Of a DNA stretch of 64,000 bases, positions 25,291 to 34,295 are shown piece after piece. Under the pieces are notes generated by a model. That model searched no databases. It was not told the origin of the DNA and saw nothing but the letters and a program-made list of their open reading frames with translations. The stretch comes from Anaerolineales bacterium (lineage in GTDB: Bacteria > Chloroflexota > Anaerolineae > Aggregatilineales > J027), in NCBI GenBank assembly GCA_020634155.1, contig JACKCI010000002.1:1364001-1428000 (forward strand), written 5' to 3'. Position 1 is the stretch's first letter. The number at the start of each line of letters is the position of its first letter. A program made the position numbers and the translations under genes.

Positions 25291-26701
25291 CTCAAGGAGG
25301 TAGTGTATCCATATCGGTTGAAAATCTAAGTAACACGGTAGGGTAACAAGACGCGAGAAACGGCAGCCAATAAACCCGACACAGAGTGAAAGGCTCCGGC
25401 AGCACGAAAGAGACGACGCAAGAGACGGTTAACCCGTTCCAGCAAGCTGGTGGTACGGAGCGTAGTGACAAGCCAAGAGGGAAAGCGCTCCAAGAGGCGG
25501 TAAAAAGTGATAGTATCAGCCCAATCGCGCTGTAAGGTGGCGACCAAATCGGGTTGGGTGGCCTGATAGTCATTGCAAAAAGCATCGCGTCGAGCCGTCG
25601 CTAGGGATGCAGTAGAGGCCCGATAAATGGCGCGTACCTGCTGAAAGATGGTCATTTTGGCATCATGACGGGCATGGCGGTCGAGGGTATCATCGTCAAT
25701 GCGAATGGCGTGCCATAGATTGCGTAGTTTGTGAAAGAGACAGCGCTGGTGAGGGATGTGCGGATAGATTAACGTCAAGGCGGCAATCAAGCCTTTGCCT
25801 CCATCGTGGACAATAAGTTGTACACCGCGTTCCCGATAGACCCCGCGCTCCTCCAAAGCGAGCAAGAAAGTTTCCCAAGCGTGCTGGTCTTCGCCAGATG
25901 CGATTTGCCAATCCAAGACTTCCCAATGACCACTTTGGGGCCAGACACCCAAGGCAACTAACACAGCCACTTTGTGCCGTTGCTTGCGAGTACGCTGGCG
26001 TTGGTGTGTGTCCTGATAGCCTTCGCCAGTGGGTTGCAGTAAGGTTACCCAGATGGCGTCTAGCAAGATAACGGGCGGTACACTGCTCAAGGTGGTGTTA
26101 GCAAGGTAGGGTATGGTCTGTACCAGTTCATTGAGCTTACGCAAGCCCACCTGCGTTTGCATTGTTTCCCCAATCTCCGCTTGCATCCGTCTCAAACTTA
26201 CACCCCATCCTGCCCAGCGCTCAACCTGTTCAATTACATCTACCCATAAGCGTTGATAGGGCTTGACTATGCTAAATGGAATGCGGACACTTCCCCCACA
26301 CTTACACACCACCCGTGGCAACCAAAAGGTCATGACCCCCAGCGTCGTCACCATCTGCCGCCGCCGATGTCCATTGCGCGAAAAGTCGCTGGCCCGTCGT
26401 GACCCACAGCATCCACATTGCGCTCGGCTATGCTGTTGCTTCACCTGTTTTCGTCGCTGATGGCTGCTACGATACAGCCATTGCTCCACTTCCGCATCTA
26501 GCTGTGTTTGGAACTGTCGCCCCATCTCCTCAAATAACGCCTGACCCAGCCTTTCTACAAAATCCTTGCATCCACTCTCTTTTCCGCTTACCCTTACCAT
26601 GACGTGATCTCCGTTTCGATTCTTGTCTCTCAACCAGAACCTTACTCGGATTTCACGTCTTTTTCCATTTCAACCGATTACGATACACTACCTCTCAAGG
26701 A
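25291..26701 (-). mobile_element. IS256-like insertion sequence with target-site duplication
   Basis: A complete insertion sequence of about 1.4 kb (25299-26693). Its 26-bp terminal inverted repeats (AGGTAGTGTATC and ATCGGTTGAAA in both, three central mismatches) lie at 25298-25323 and 26668-26693. An 8-bp direct repeat CTCAAGGA flanks it at 25291-25298 and 26694-26701, the length usual for IS256. It carries one transposase gene. The transposase frame and both ends look intact, so it is possibly active. Confidence 0.92.
25326..26600 (-). CDS. IS256-family-like (Mutator superfamily) transposase
   Basis: A 424-residue DDE transposase. Catalytic residues by motif: first Asp in ILLDAIWV (near 195), second Asp in LIVHDGGKGL (near 257) and Glu in TTSLLERVNR (near 385). 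The family C-x2-H-x2-R-N stretch reads RCLFHKLRN. Near the N-terminus a CxxC zinc-finger-like pair is present (CGCCGS). The ATG at 26600 has GGAG 8 bp upstream; the longer start at 26633 extends through less typical sequence. The stop codon lies just inside the left inverted repeat. It lies within the element bounded by CTCAAGGA repeats. Confidence 0.92.
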   Translation of the reverse strand: MVRVSGKESGCKDFVERLGQALFEEMGRQFQTQLDAEVEQWLYRSSHQRRKQVKQQHSRAQCGCCGSRRASDFSRNGHRRRQMVTTLGVMTFWLPRVVCKCGGSVRIPFSIVKPYQRLWVDVIEQVERWAGWGVSLRRMQAEIGETMQTQVGLRKLNELVQTIPYLANTTLSSVPPVILLDAIWVTLLQPTGEGYQDTHQRQRTRKQRHKVAVLVALGVWPQSGHWEVLDWQIASGEDQHAWETFLLALEERGVYRERGVQLIVHDGGKGLIAALTLIYPHIPHQRCLFHKLRNLWHAIRIDDDTLDRHARHDAKMTIFQQVRAIYRASTASLATARRDAFCNDYQATQPDLVATLQRDWADTITFYRLLERFPSWLVTTLRTTSLLERVNRLLRRLFRAAGAFHSVSGLLAAVSRVLLPYRVT

Positions 26702-27764
26702 TTGGGGTATAGTCTCGATAGGCGTGGTAGCGGTCAATCCATTCGCGGTCATACTCTTGGATGAACTCAACGCCTTTTTCAACCAACTTGCGGCTACCAA
26801 TAATTAATGGCACACGCTGATGGAGGCTGTGGGGCTTAATATCCATGATATTGGATACGCCATCGGAGCCAAGGCCACCCGCTTGTTCGGCTAGGAACGC
26901 AAGGGGAGCCGCTTCATAAAGCAGCCGCAACTTGCCGCCGGGCTTTTGCGGGTCGTTCAAGTCACCGGGATACAGATACACGCCACCCTTGAGTAAATTG
27001 CGGTGGAAGTCGGCAACCAGTGAGCCGATATAGCGCTGAGAAAGAGGCTTATGACCTTCGCCATAGATGCCTTGTAGCCACTTCACATAACGCCGCACGC
27101 CGGGCGTCCAGTATTTCTCATTGCCTTGATTCACACTGTAATAGGCTGGCTTTTCAGGAATGCGGATGTTCTCATGGCTTAACAAGAATTCGCCCACACT
27201 AGGGTCAAGCGTAAAGCCATGCACACCATGTCCGGTGCTATAGACCAACATTGTGCTGGCCCCGTAGATAACATAGCCTGCTGCGACCAGTGACCGCCCC
27301 GGCTGTAACACATCTTCCAGTGTGCCATGATTACCATGACTAATCTTGCGGAAGACGGCGAAAATGGTGCCGATACTGACATTTACATCAATATTGGAGG
27401 AGCCATCCAGCGGGTCATAGACCAGCACATAGCGCCCCGTCTTGAAACGCTCAGGGATGGGGATAATATCATCCTCTTCTTCGCTTGCCATCACACACAA
27501 GCGTTCAGTATGGTCGTTCATCTTAAAGATGACTTCGTTGGCGTAAACATCCAACTTTTGCTGGCGCTCGCCGTGAATATTGGAGGTGCCTTGTTCACCA
27601 AGGATGTCTACCAACCCTGCACGGGTGGTCTCGCGGGCAATGACCTTAGCCGCCAAAGCTATATCATAAAGCAATTGGGTGAAGACACCCGTCGCCTCTG
27701 GATTGACCCGTTGTTGGGTTTCGAGGATGTGCCGTTCAATGGTAACAATTTTATTTTGTGTCAT
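26688..27764 (-). CDS. fbp: Fructose-1,6-bisphosphatase class I, C-terminus altered by IS insertion
   Basis: A 358-residue class I FBPase that converts fructose-1,6-bisphosphate to fructose-6-phosphate in gluconeogenesis. The metal-binding motif VYDPLDGSSNIDVNVSIGT (near 115-133) is intact, as is the substrate region near KLRLLYEAAPLAF. The start at 27764 (MTQNKIV) is preferred; it overlaps the uppS stop by 14 bp. The last codon and stop now come from the IS end: the protein ends PILER, whereas joining the flanks without the IS would give PILEQT and then stop. The enzyme should remain functional because only the last residues change. Confidence 0.95.
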   Translation of the reverse strand: MTQNKIVTIERHILETQQRVNPEATGVFTQLLYDIALAAKVIARETTRAGLVDILGEQGTSNIHGERQQKLDVYANEVIFKMNDHTERLCVMASEEEDDIIPIPERFKTGRYVLVYDPLDGSSNIDVNVSIGTIFAVFRKISHGNHGTLEDVLQPGRSLVAAGYVIYGASTMLVYSTGHGVHGFTLDPSVGEFLLSHENIRIPEKPAYYSVNQGNEKYWTPGVRRYVKWLQGIYGEGHKPLSQRYIGSLVADFHRNLLKGGVYLYPGDLNDPQKPGGKLRLLYEAAPLAFLAEQAGGLGSDGVSNIMDIKPHSLHQRVPLIIGSRKLVEKGVEFIQEYDREWIDRYHAYRDYTPILER

Positions 27765-28497
27765 GGGTTTCTTTGACTCCGCCAAAACGTCTATCACGAG
27801 CGGTATAGTGTTCGATTGCTTTTCGGAGTTCTTCGCGGTCAAAATCGGGCCAATAGGTGGGGGTAGAATAGTATTCCGCGTAGGTGGCTTGCCACATCAA
27901 GAAATTGCTCAAGCGCATCTCGCCCCCGGTACGGATAATCAGGTCAGGGTCAGGTTGCCCCGCTGTATAGAGATAGGAACTCACCACCTGTTCTGTCACT
28001 TGCTCTGGCGGAAGTCCCTCCTCAATAATGCGACGGATGGCCTGTACCACCTCTGCCCGTCCTCCATAGTTGAAGGCTACATTGAGGATAAGCTTCTCAT
28101 TGTGTTGGGTTTGTTCAATAGCCCGCTGGATTTTCTGTTGCAAGCGTTTACTCAGGGCGCTCATATCGCCAATATGACGAAGCTGTACCCCGCGCTCATT
28201 TAAGGCCTGCAACTCACGGTCAATATAGTAGTCGATGATGCGGAGTAAAAACCGCACTTCGGCAATTGGGCGGCTCCAGTTTTCAGTGGAAAACGCATAA
28301 ACCGTCAAAGTCTTGACCCCAAACTCTCCAGCGGCTTCCAGCACACGCCGGAGGTTTTCAACACCTTGACGATGGCCTTCACTACGGTTCAACCCGCGTT
28401 GTTTAGCCCACCGCCCATTGCCATCCATGATAATACCAATATGGGCGGGGGCTGGCCCTGAAAAGATTGGGGTAGAGTGCGAATCAGTGGATGACAT
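27751..28497 (-). CDS. uppS: Undecaprenyl diphosphate synthase (UppS)
   Basis: A 248-residue cis-prenyltransferase that makes the C55 carrier lipid for peptidoglycan and envelope sugars. The substrate motif HIGIIMDGNGRWAKQRG (near 20-36) is present. The FAFSTENWxRP-type motif is seen as AFSTENWSRP (near 87), and the C-terminal RTGGEMRLSNF motif near 206. Its start codon overlaps the frr stop in TAATG (28495-28499), so frr, uppS and fbp are translationally linked. The length is typical. UppS also supplies the carrier used by the GtrA/GT2/GT39 operon. Confidence 0.95.
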   Translation of the reverse strand: MSSTDSHSTPIFSGPAPAHIGIIMDGNGRWAKQRGLNRSEGHRQGVENLRRVLEAAGEFGVKTLTVYAFSTENWSRPIAEVRFLLRIIDYYIDRELQALNERGVQLRHIGDMSALSKRLQQKIQRAIEQTQHNEKLILNVAFNYGGRAEVVQAIRRIIEEGLPPEQVTEQVVSSYLYTAGQPDPDLIIRTGGEMRLSNFLMWQATYAEYYSTPTYWPDFDREELRKAIEHYTARDRRFGGVKETHDTK

Positions 28498-29054
28498 TAG
28501 ACTTCCATGATTTCGTGTTCTTTGCGTTTACCGATTTCGTCGATTTCTGCAATGAATTTATCTGTCAACTTTTGCACACGGTCTTGCCCATCGTGCATCT
28601 CGTCTTCCGAGATCATATGCTCTTTCTCGAACTCTTTGAGGTCTTCCATTGCACCCCGTCGCACATTGCGGACTGCAACCTTTGAATCCTCAAGGCGTTT
28701 GTGCATCATCTTGACCAAATCTCGGCGGCGTTCTTGCGTTAGGGCTGGAATGTTGAGGCGGATGTTGGTGCCGTCGCTATTGGGTGTTAACCCCAAATCA
28801 GAGGCCAAAATCGCCCTCTCAATAAGCCCTACTGTGCTACGGTCATAGGGTCGAATCATGATGGTCTGTGGTTCAGGAACACTGATACCCGCCAATTGGA
28901 GTAGAGGCGTCATCGTTCCGTAATACTCAACTTCTAGCTTTTCCACCAACGCTGTGGAAGCACGGCCTGTCCGCATCCCATAAAGTTCTTGTTCCAAGAC
29001 TGTGATGGTTGCTTTCATTCGTGATTCAGTTTCATGTAATAGTTCTTTTATCAT
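28497..29054 (-). CDS. frr: Ribosome recycling factor
   Basis: A 185-residue RRF, the family's exact usual length when started at 29054 (MIKELLHET). RRF with EF-G splits ribosomes after termination. Family segments: RTGRASTALVE (near 32-42), LAGISVPEPQTIMIRPYD (near 60-77), the DGTNIRLNIPALTQERRRDLVK stretch (near 107), and VRNVRRGA (near 140). It heads the minus-strand run frr-uppS-fbp and its stop overlaps the uppS start by 1 nt. The usual neighbour pyrH is not present here. Confidence 0.95.
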   Translation of the reverse strand: MIKELLHETESRMKATITVLEQELYGMRTGRASTALVEKLEVEYYGTMTPLLQLAGISVPEPQTIMIRPYDRSTVGLIERAILASDLGLTPNSDGTNIRLNIPALTQERRRDLVKMMHKRLEDSKVAVRNVRRGAMEDLKEFEKEHMISEDEMHDGQDRVQKLTDKFIAEIDEIGKRKEHEIMEV

Positions 29055-29153
29055 CCTGATTACTCCAGCGACCAACCAATAAAATTCTACAAGAATTGTT
29101 GCCTATTCAGGCTACCTTGTCAAACTAATGTACACTCTCCAGCCCACAACATC

Positions 29154-29819
29154 TTAGAAAGATTTGACCACAATATCGTTGATGATGTTCGAGGCGTCAT
29201 CAATCCGCCCTGACGCATGGAACAGGTGTCGGTAGATTTCGCGTAACTTCATCATATCGACCACTTTTTGCAAATCCTTGGGCTTCTGAAAGAGCGCGGC
29301 CAGTGCTTCGGCATACAGCGTCTCCATATCATTATTGACAGCCTTAGCTTTGATGGCATGGCTAGTAGCGATATTAGGGTGGTCTTCTAAGCGTTCAATC
29401 GCCGCTTTAATACTCTCGGCCCCGACCCCTAAGAGTTGCGCCATCTGCTGCAAGAAGCTGTTGGGTTCCACCCCTAAAATATCCATTTCATTGATGGTAA
29501 ACCATGTATCATCCATGATGTCATCAATGGCTCGTGAGAGGGCGTGTATATCCTCGCGGTCAATCGGTGTTACAAAGGTGTGGTTGAGTTCATCAATCAG
29601 GATACGCCGTACCTCATCCCCTGCGTTTTCGAGTTCGCGCACCCGATGGGCATTTTTCTTGCTGGGTTTGTTCATATAATCGACAAGCGCAACGGTCGCC
29701 TCAATACTGAGGGTACATTGGGACATGAGGTGTTCCAAGAAGCGGTCCGGTTGGCGTTGGAAGCGTTGGGCAATGTATTGGCGGAGTCGGGTGAAGAAGC
29801 GAAATATCTTGTCGATCAT
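29154..29819 (-). CDS. DUF47 family (PhoU-like) accessory protein of phosphate transporter
   Basis: A 221-residue all-helical protein of the DUF47/PhoU-like group. These proteins typically sit beside PiT phosphate carriers and are thought to modulate them. Helical pattern with acidic metal-binding-type ExxD motifs (ENAGDEVRRILIDELNHTFVTPIDREDIH, where the N-terminal and central halves are characteristic). The PiT gene starts divergently 120 bp away, confirming the pairing. No membrane segments. The start is ATG at 29819. Confidence 0.85.
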   Translation of the reverse strand: MIDKIFRFFTRLRQYIAQRFQRQPDRFLEHLMSQCTLSIEATVALVDYMNKPSKKNAHRVRELENAGDEVRRILIDELNHTFVTPIDREDIHALSRAIDDIMDDTWFTINEMDILGVEPNSFLQQMAQLLGVGAESIKAAIERLEDHPNIATSHAIKAKAVNNDMETLYAEALAALFQKPKDLQKVVDMMKLREIYRHLFHASGRIDDASNIINDIVVKSF

Positions 29820-29939
29820 GATGGCCCTTACATTAAATGAATTTAGCCAAATTGCACCGAATTGCGTACAATCGTTAATCTTATGGCGTGTTTCGTTAAG
29901 TTTATTTTACTGATAGTTGCCATATAGCAAAGGGTCAAC

Positions 29940-30923
29940 GTGGATTCTATAGGTCTAGGGCTGCTGCTGATGGCCCTCGTGTACGGCTTTTATAATGGAA
30001 TGCAAGATTCATCGAATATCGTGGCGACCATGATCTCAACCCGTGCTATTCGTCCCCGCGTAGCCTTATGGATGGCCGCTATCTGTGTAGCGATGGGACC
30101 ATTGATTTTTGGCGTTGCAGTGGCGACTACCATTGGTAAAGGCTTGGCTGAGACCTCCGCCATGACACCCCCTACCATCATCGCTGCCCTTCTCGCTTCT
30201 ATCACATGGAGTACCTTTACGCTGCGGGTAGGTATCCCTTCTAGCTCATCTCATGCCCTTATTGGGGGCATCATTGGTGCAGTGGTCGCAGGCTTTGGCT
30301 TCCATGCCATTATCTGGTCCGGTCTTGGCAAGGTGGTGCTATCCTTGGTGTTGTCGCCCGTGATGGGCCTTATTGGGGGCTACTATGCGGTGCGTCTAAC
30401 CTACTTTCTGAGTCGTGATGCCCCGCCGAGCATTAACCGTTGGTTCCAGCGTGGGCAGGTTCTGTCGGGTGCAACACTGGCGCTGGCACATGGCACCAAC
30501 GGTGCCCAAAAAACGATGGGGATTATGGCAATGGCCCTAGTCGCAACTGGACAGCTTAAGACATTCAGCGTACCGTTGTGGGTTGTGGTATCGAGCGCTC
30601 TGGCGATGTCGTCAGGAACTTTGCTCGGCAGTTGGAGCCTTATCCGTACCCTAAGCAGCAAATTCTATCGGGTGCGCCCGATTCACGGCTTTGCCGCTCA
30701 ATCCGCTGCAACTTTGTCTATCCTAATGATGGCCCTAGTTGGTGGCCCATCAAGTACCACCCATGTTGTCAGTACCGCTATTGTAGGGGCGGGCGGCGCG
30801 GATCGCTTGAAGATGGTGCGGTGGCAGGTCATTACCACTATATTGGCCTCATGGGTTTTGACCATTCCCATGACCGCTACATTGGCGATGATTTATTTTG
30901 TATTGGTTAATCTAATCATTTGA
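29940..30923 (+). CDS. PiT-family inorganic phosphate transporter
   Basis: A 327-residue membrane carrier, with about ten helices, for low-affinity phosphate uptake. The two inverted halves each carry the PiT signatures: NGMQDSSNIVAT near residue 20 and GIPSSSSHALIGG near 98, then AHGTNGAQKTMG near 180 and GGPSSTTHVVSTA near 266. The start is GTG at 29940. It diverges from the DUF47 accessory gene and is followed 10 bp later by a phosphatase-family gene, fitting a phosphate-handling cluster. The transported ion is inferred from family membership. Confidence 0.9.
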   Translation: MDSIGLGLLLMALVYGFYNGMQDSSNIVATMISTRAIRPRVALWMAAICVAMGPLIFGVAVATTIGKGLAETSAMTPPTIIAALLASITWSTFTLRVGIPSSSSHALIGGIIGAVVAGFGFHAIIWSGLGKVVLSLVLSPVMGLIGGYYAVRLTYFLSRDAPPSINRWFQRGQVLSGATLALAHGTNGAQKTMGIMAMALVATGQLKTFSVPLWVVVSSALAMSSGTLLGSWSLIRTLSSKFYRVRPIHGFAAQSAATLSILMMALVGGPSSTTHVVSTAIVGAGGADRLKMVRWQVITTILASWVLTIPMTATLAMIYFVLVNLII

Positions 30924-30933
30924 TGAGGTGATG

Positions 30934-32223
30934 ATGCAATCGCAACTCGAACAGCGTATTCGTGCCAAGCGACTTCTAGATTTGCCCGCTGATTGGCAGC
31001 ACGAATTGATTTTCCCAAACTATGATGGCTTGTGCATTCAAAATGTCCCCAATACAGTGATGTCCTTGCTGGGAGCCACACCGCCTAACCAACCTCTTGA
31101 TGCTGCGGTCTGGGGTGGCGATGAACTCCAAGGTCAGATTGACCGCGTGGTGGTGTTTGTCAGCGATGGCTTTGGCTACTTATGGTTGCGACAACTGATG
31201 TCATCTGTTCCTGCCATTGCGGATGTTGTAGCTGAATTGACCGATGATCGCGCCCCTGTCCCCTTAACCTCGATTGCCCCTAGCACTACGGCTGTTGCCT
31301 TGCCCACCCTCTGGACAGGCTTGACCCCCGCCCAGCACGGCATGGTGGGCACCGTTGTTTTTTTACGTGAACTCTCGATGTTGGCGAGTGTCTTGCGCTT
31401 TAAGCCTGCTGTGCCGAAGACCCAACCGGAGATTTTGGGGGAGTGGGGCCTAGCACCGGAGCGCTTCTTAGAGGTGCCAACCCTCGCCGAGCGTTTAGAA
31501 GAAGTGGGTGTCCAGACCCATTTGCTCCTGCCCTATAACCTGATGGGCAGTGGCCTCTCGCGCATTATGCACCGTGGTGTCCAAAACGAACATATTCACA
31601 TGGGCGCTTCCGATTTCTGGCTACGGGTGGGCGATGTTTTACGCCAAACCGCCAAGCAACGGGCCTATGTCAACATTTATCTACCCTCAGTAGATATGTT
31701 GAGCCACACCTATGGCGCTCACAACTTCTATCTACAGACGGAAGTCCAGCAGCAATTGACCCAACTCAACACTATTTTGAACAACCCTGCTATGCAGGAT
31801 GGGCGCACCCTTTTTATGCTGTTGGCTGATCATGGACATTTGGATGACCGCCACATCATCGACCTCGACAAGCATCCGCGGGCTGCACCCCTCAAGGCTG
31901 CGATGCGCGGGAGCCTCGGCGGAGAAACACGCTTTGGCTATATGTACATCCGTGATACCTACCGCCAGCAGGTGATTGACACCATCGAACGCCACTTTGC
32001 TGATAGCCTGACATGGGTTGACCGAGATACTGCTCTCCAAGCTGGATTATTTGGGGGAGGCGACATCTATATCGAGACTCCGCACCGCCTCGGTGACATC
32101 ATTGTGATAACCCGCCCCGGCTATGCCATTGTCGATAAAGCCCATAACTACCAAGTCATCAGCCGACATGGGGGCCTTTCCGAATGGGAAATGTTGGTAC
32201 CCCTCCTCTGGAAACGTATTTAG
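30934..32223 (+). CDS. Alkaline phosphatase superfamily phosphodiesterase/nucleotide pyrophosphatase-like
   Basis: A 429-residue enzyme of the alkaline phosphatase superfamily. Metal and nucleophile motifs: VVFVSDGFG (Asp, near 68), PSTTAVALPTLWTG (Thr nucleophile, near 112), a later Asp-His pair (SVDMLSHTYG, near 252) and LADHGHLDDRH (near 305). It has no signal peptide, so it probably acts in the cytoplasm or at its face. ATG at 30931 and 30934 and GTG at 30928 are all in frame; GAGGTG at 30925 suggests 30934. It is likely co-transcribed with the phosphate transporter 10 bp upstream and may release phosphate from phosphoesters. Confidence 0.8.
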   Translation: MQSQLEQRIRAKRLLDLPADWQHELIFPNYDGLCIQNVPNTVMSLLGATPPNQPLDAAVWGGDELQGQIDRVVVFVSDGFGYLWLRQLMSSVPAIADVVAELTDDRAPVPLTSIAPSTTAVALPTLWTGLTPAQHGMVGTVVFLRELSMLASVLRFKPAVPKTQPEILGEWGLAPERFLEVPTLAERLEEVGVQTHLLLPYNLMGSGLSRIMHRGVQNEHIHMGASDFWLRVGDVLRQTAKQRAYVNIYLPSVDMLSHTYGAHNFYLQTEVQQQLTQLNTILNNPAMQDGRTLFMLLADHGHLDDRHIIDLDKHPRAAPLKAAMRGSLGGETRFGYMYIRDTYRQQVIDTIERHFADSLTWVDRDTALQAGLFGGGDIYIETPHRLGDIIVITRPGYAIVDKAHNYQVISRHGGLSEWEMLVPLLWKRI

Positions 32224-32235
32224 TTGCCACACCCC

Positions 32236-32289
32236 TGTTATAATCAGAGCATGAAAGCCATTTAAGACAATTTAAATGTTTTAAATGGC
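32236..32289 (+). promoter_or_regulatory. Extended -10 promoter followed by palindromic operator
   Basis: TG-T-TATAAT (32236-32244) is an extended -10. Right behind it, 32257-32289 is an imperfect 33-bp palindrome: GCCATTTAA (32257-32265) and TTAAATGGC (32281-32289) around the central ATTTAAAT (32270-32277). The position just after the start point suits a repressor, most likely the regulator encoded at 32345. Confidence 0.65.
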
Positions 32290-32327
32290 TTGACTATTTC
32301 CCTGAATATCATTAAACTGAATTTAGT

Positions 32328-32347
32328 CATTTAAGGAATTTTAAATG
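32328..32347 (+). promoter_or_regulatory. Second operator-like palindrome over the start codon
   Basis: CATTTAA (32328-32334) and TTAAATG (32341-32347) form the same half-sites as the upstream operator. This copy covers the ribosome-binding region (AAGGA) and the ATG of the regulator gene, so binding could block translation or transcription of the regulator/MFS operon. Confidence 0.55.
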
Positions 32348-32953
32348 GTTGATGAATTTCAACAACCCGACGAATATTTTGAGATTGACTCGCTGGAAAC
32401 GCTCAAGGTCATTACCGATGAAAAGCGCCTACAAATTCTCGACATCCTTGCTCATAAACCTGCCACTGCCAAAATCCTAGCGACAGCCATGAGCGTGCCG
32501 CCCACCAAGCTCTACTACCACATCAAGCTCTTGGAGGAGCATGGCCTGATTCGGGTGGTCGATACCCAACTGGTATCAGGCATTGTCGAGAAGACCTACC
32601 GAGCGCGGGCGCGACAGTTAGGCATTTCAGAGAGCTTGCTGCGCTTTACAGAGGATTCACTTGATGTAACGCTTGATTTAGTGGGTGTGATTTTAGACCA
32701 CGCCAAGTCAGACCTGCGGCGTAGCATTGAGGCGGGCTTATTCAAATTCAAATCAGGTGAGGCTGACCATGCTAGTGAACATGGTGTTATCATGAGCCGT
32801 AGCGTGCAATTGACCAATGCACAAGCTGAACACCTGAAACAAGAACTTGCCCGTATTATCCGTGAACTCCCTAGCGATGCTGACCAGCAAGATAATCCCG
32901 ATGCTCACCCTTATTCCACCCTGTTTGTGTTTTTCCCCCTTGAGGAGGAGTAA
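32345..32953 (+). CDS. ArsR-type winged-helix transcriptional regulator
   Basis: A 202-residue protein with an N-terminal winged helix: LETLKVITDEKRLQILDILA, then AKILATAMSVPPTKLYYHIKLLEEHGLI, a typical ArsR recognition helix (residues about 15-70). The C-terminal half (90-200) is helical and probably binds a ligand or dimerises. No metal-binding CxC pair is visible, so a metal is not indicated. It is the first gene of an operon: its TAA overlaps the ATG of the MFS transporter. Two palindromes with CATTTAA half-sites at its promoter and start codon suggest autoregulation. Confidence 0.85.
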   Translation: MVDEFQQPDEYFEIDSLETLKVITDEKRLQILDILAHKPATAKILATAMSVPPTKLYYHIKLLEEHGLIRVVDTQLVSGIVEKTYRARARQLGISESLLRFTEDSLDVTLDLVGVILDHAKSDLRRSIEAGLFKFKSGEADHASEHGVIMSRSVQLTNAQAEHLKQELARIIRELPSDADQQDNPDAHPYSTLFVFFPLEEE

Positions 32954-34203
32954 TGCGCGAGGTTCTCAAAGTCCGCAATTTTCGCATGTTGTGGCTGGGG
33001 CAAGTCATTTCCAGCTTCGGAGATAGCCTGACCAGCTTGTCACTCTTGATTTTGGTCAATCACCTGACTGGTTCAACCGCAGCCTTAGCCTTGATGGTTA
33101 TTGTTATGGCTATTCCCCAAGTGACGATTGGCTTGGTGGCGGGTGTTTATGTAGACCGCTTTAATCGTCAGCGCATCATGATTATGTCCGATGTGGTGCG
33201 CGGTGTGATGGTTTTGGGCTTTATATTGGTTGGGAGCCGTGAGACGCTCTGGCTTCTCTATGTCATCGGCTTTGCCCAAGCTACGGTTGGTACCTTCTTT
33301 GGCCCTGCTCGGAGCGCCATTATCCCCAAGTTAGTGGCAGAAGATCAACTCATGAACGCCAATGCCCTCTCTCAAACGAGCGATATTTTTGCACGGGTTT
33401 TGGGAACCGCTGCGGCTGGCCTGCTTATTGGCGTCTTGGATGTCTACTGGCCTGCCTTTGTCATCGACTCGCTAACCTTTTTCATCTCGGCCTTATTCAT
33501 CATGCGGATTACCGCGCCCAGCCTACCGACCCAAGCCGTAAGTGGTGGAGCCAGTATGGTAGGGCAACAACTCAAAGAGGGCCTTCAGATTATCGTCCAT
33601 AGCCGCATCTTAACAGGTACACTCGTCGCGGCGGGTGTCACCATGTTAGGCTTAGGGGCCGTCAACATCTTGCTGGTTCCTCTGATTGTCAATGACCTTA
33701 GATTGCCTGAAACGTGGTTTGGTCTCTTAGAAGTGGCGCAAGTATCTTCCATGATTCTGAGCGCCGCAGTGGTTGGCTACTTAGCGGCACATTACCGTCC
33801 AACCCGCATCGTGAGCGCTTCTTTGATTGGTATGGGCAGTTTTGTGGCCTTGATTGGAGCCTTGGATGCGATTTGGCAACTCTGGCTCGTCCTGTTTGCG
33901 ATTGGCTGGTTTGTCACACCCCTACAGGCCTCGATTAGCACCATTACCCAGACCGCTATTCCTGACGAGTTACGCGGACGGGTCGGAGCGGCCTTGGGGA
34001 CGCTCATCCAAAGTGCCAATCTTTTATCAATGGCAATGGCGGGCGTGATAGGGGATGTTGTGGGGATACGGGGGGCTTTTTTCCTTGGTGGGGCCTTGGT
34101 TATCTTAGCAGGGGTAGCCTCGGCTCAGGTCTTTGGAAAAGGCCAAGGTGAACCCACCCATATCGAGACAACGGCGGAATCACGTATGGCAAACGCTGTC
34201 TAA
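32953..34203 (+). CDS. MFS transporter, drug/metabolite exporter-like
   Basis: A 416-residue major facilitator with 12 predicted helices. The start FRMLWLGQVISSFGDSL is typical of the EntS/MFS-3 type exporters, and the loop 2-3 motif reads GVYVDRFNRQR (near 73-83). It probably exports a small toxic compound or metabolite. Translation is coupled to the ArsR-type regulator (overlap TAATG at 32951-32955), which probably represses it until ligand binds. The substrate is unknown. Confidence 0.85.
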   Translation: MREVLKVRNFRMLWLGQVISSFGDSLTSLSLLILVNHLTGSTAALALMVIVMAIPQVTIGLVAGVYVDRFNRQRIMIMSDVVRGVMVLGFILVGSRETLWLLYVIGFAQATVGTFFGPARSAIIPKLVAEDQLMNANALSQTSDIFARVLGTAAAGLLIGVLDVYWPAFVIDSLTFFISALFIMRITAPSLPTQAVSGGASMVGQQLKEGLQIIVHSRILTGTLVAAGVTMLGLGAVNILLVPLIVNDLRLPETWFGLLEVAQVSSMILSAAVVGYLAAHYRPTRIVSASLIGMGSFVALIGALDAIWQLWLVLFAIGWFVTPLQASISTITQTAIPDELRGRVGAALGTLIQSANLLSMAMAGVIGDVVGIRGAFFLGGALVILAGVASAQVFGKGQGEPTHIETTAESRMANAV

Positions 34204-34295
34204 GCGTGGTCGTGCATTTAAGCCGTTTAGCGGTATAATGGGGAAGAAATTTGCACGACAATGGGCAATCGCCCACTAGGAGATTGGAAAATATA

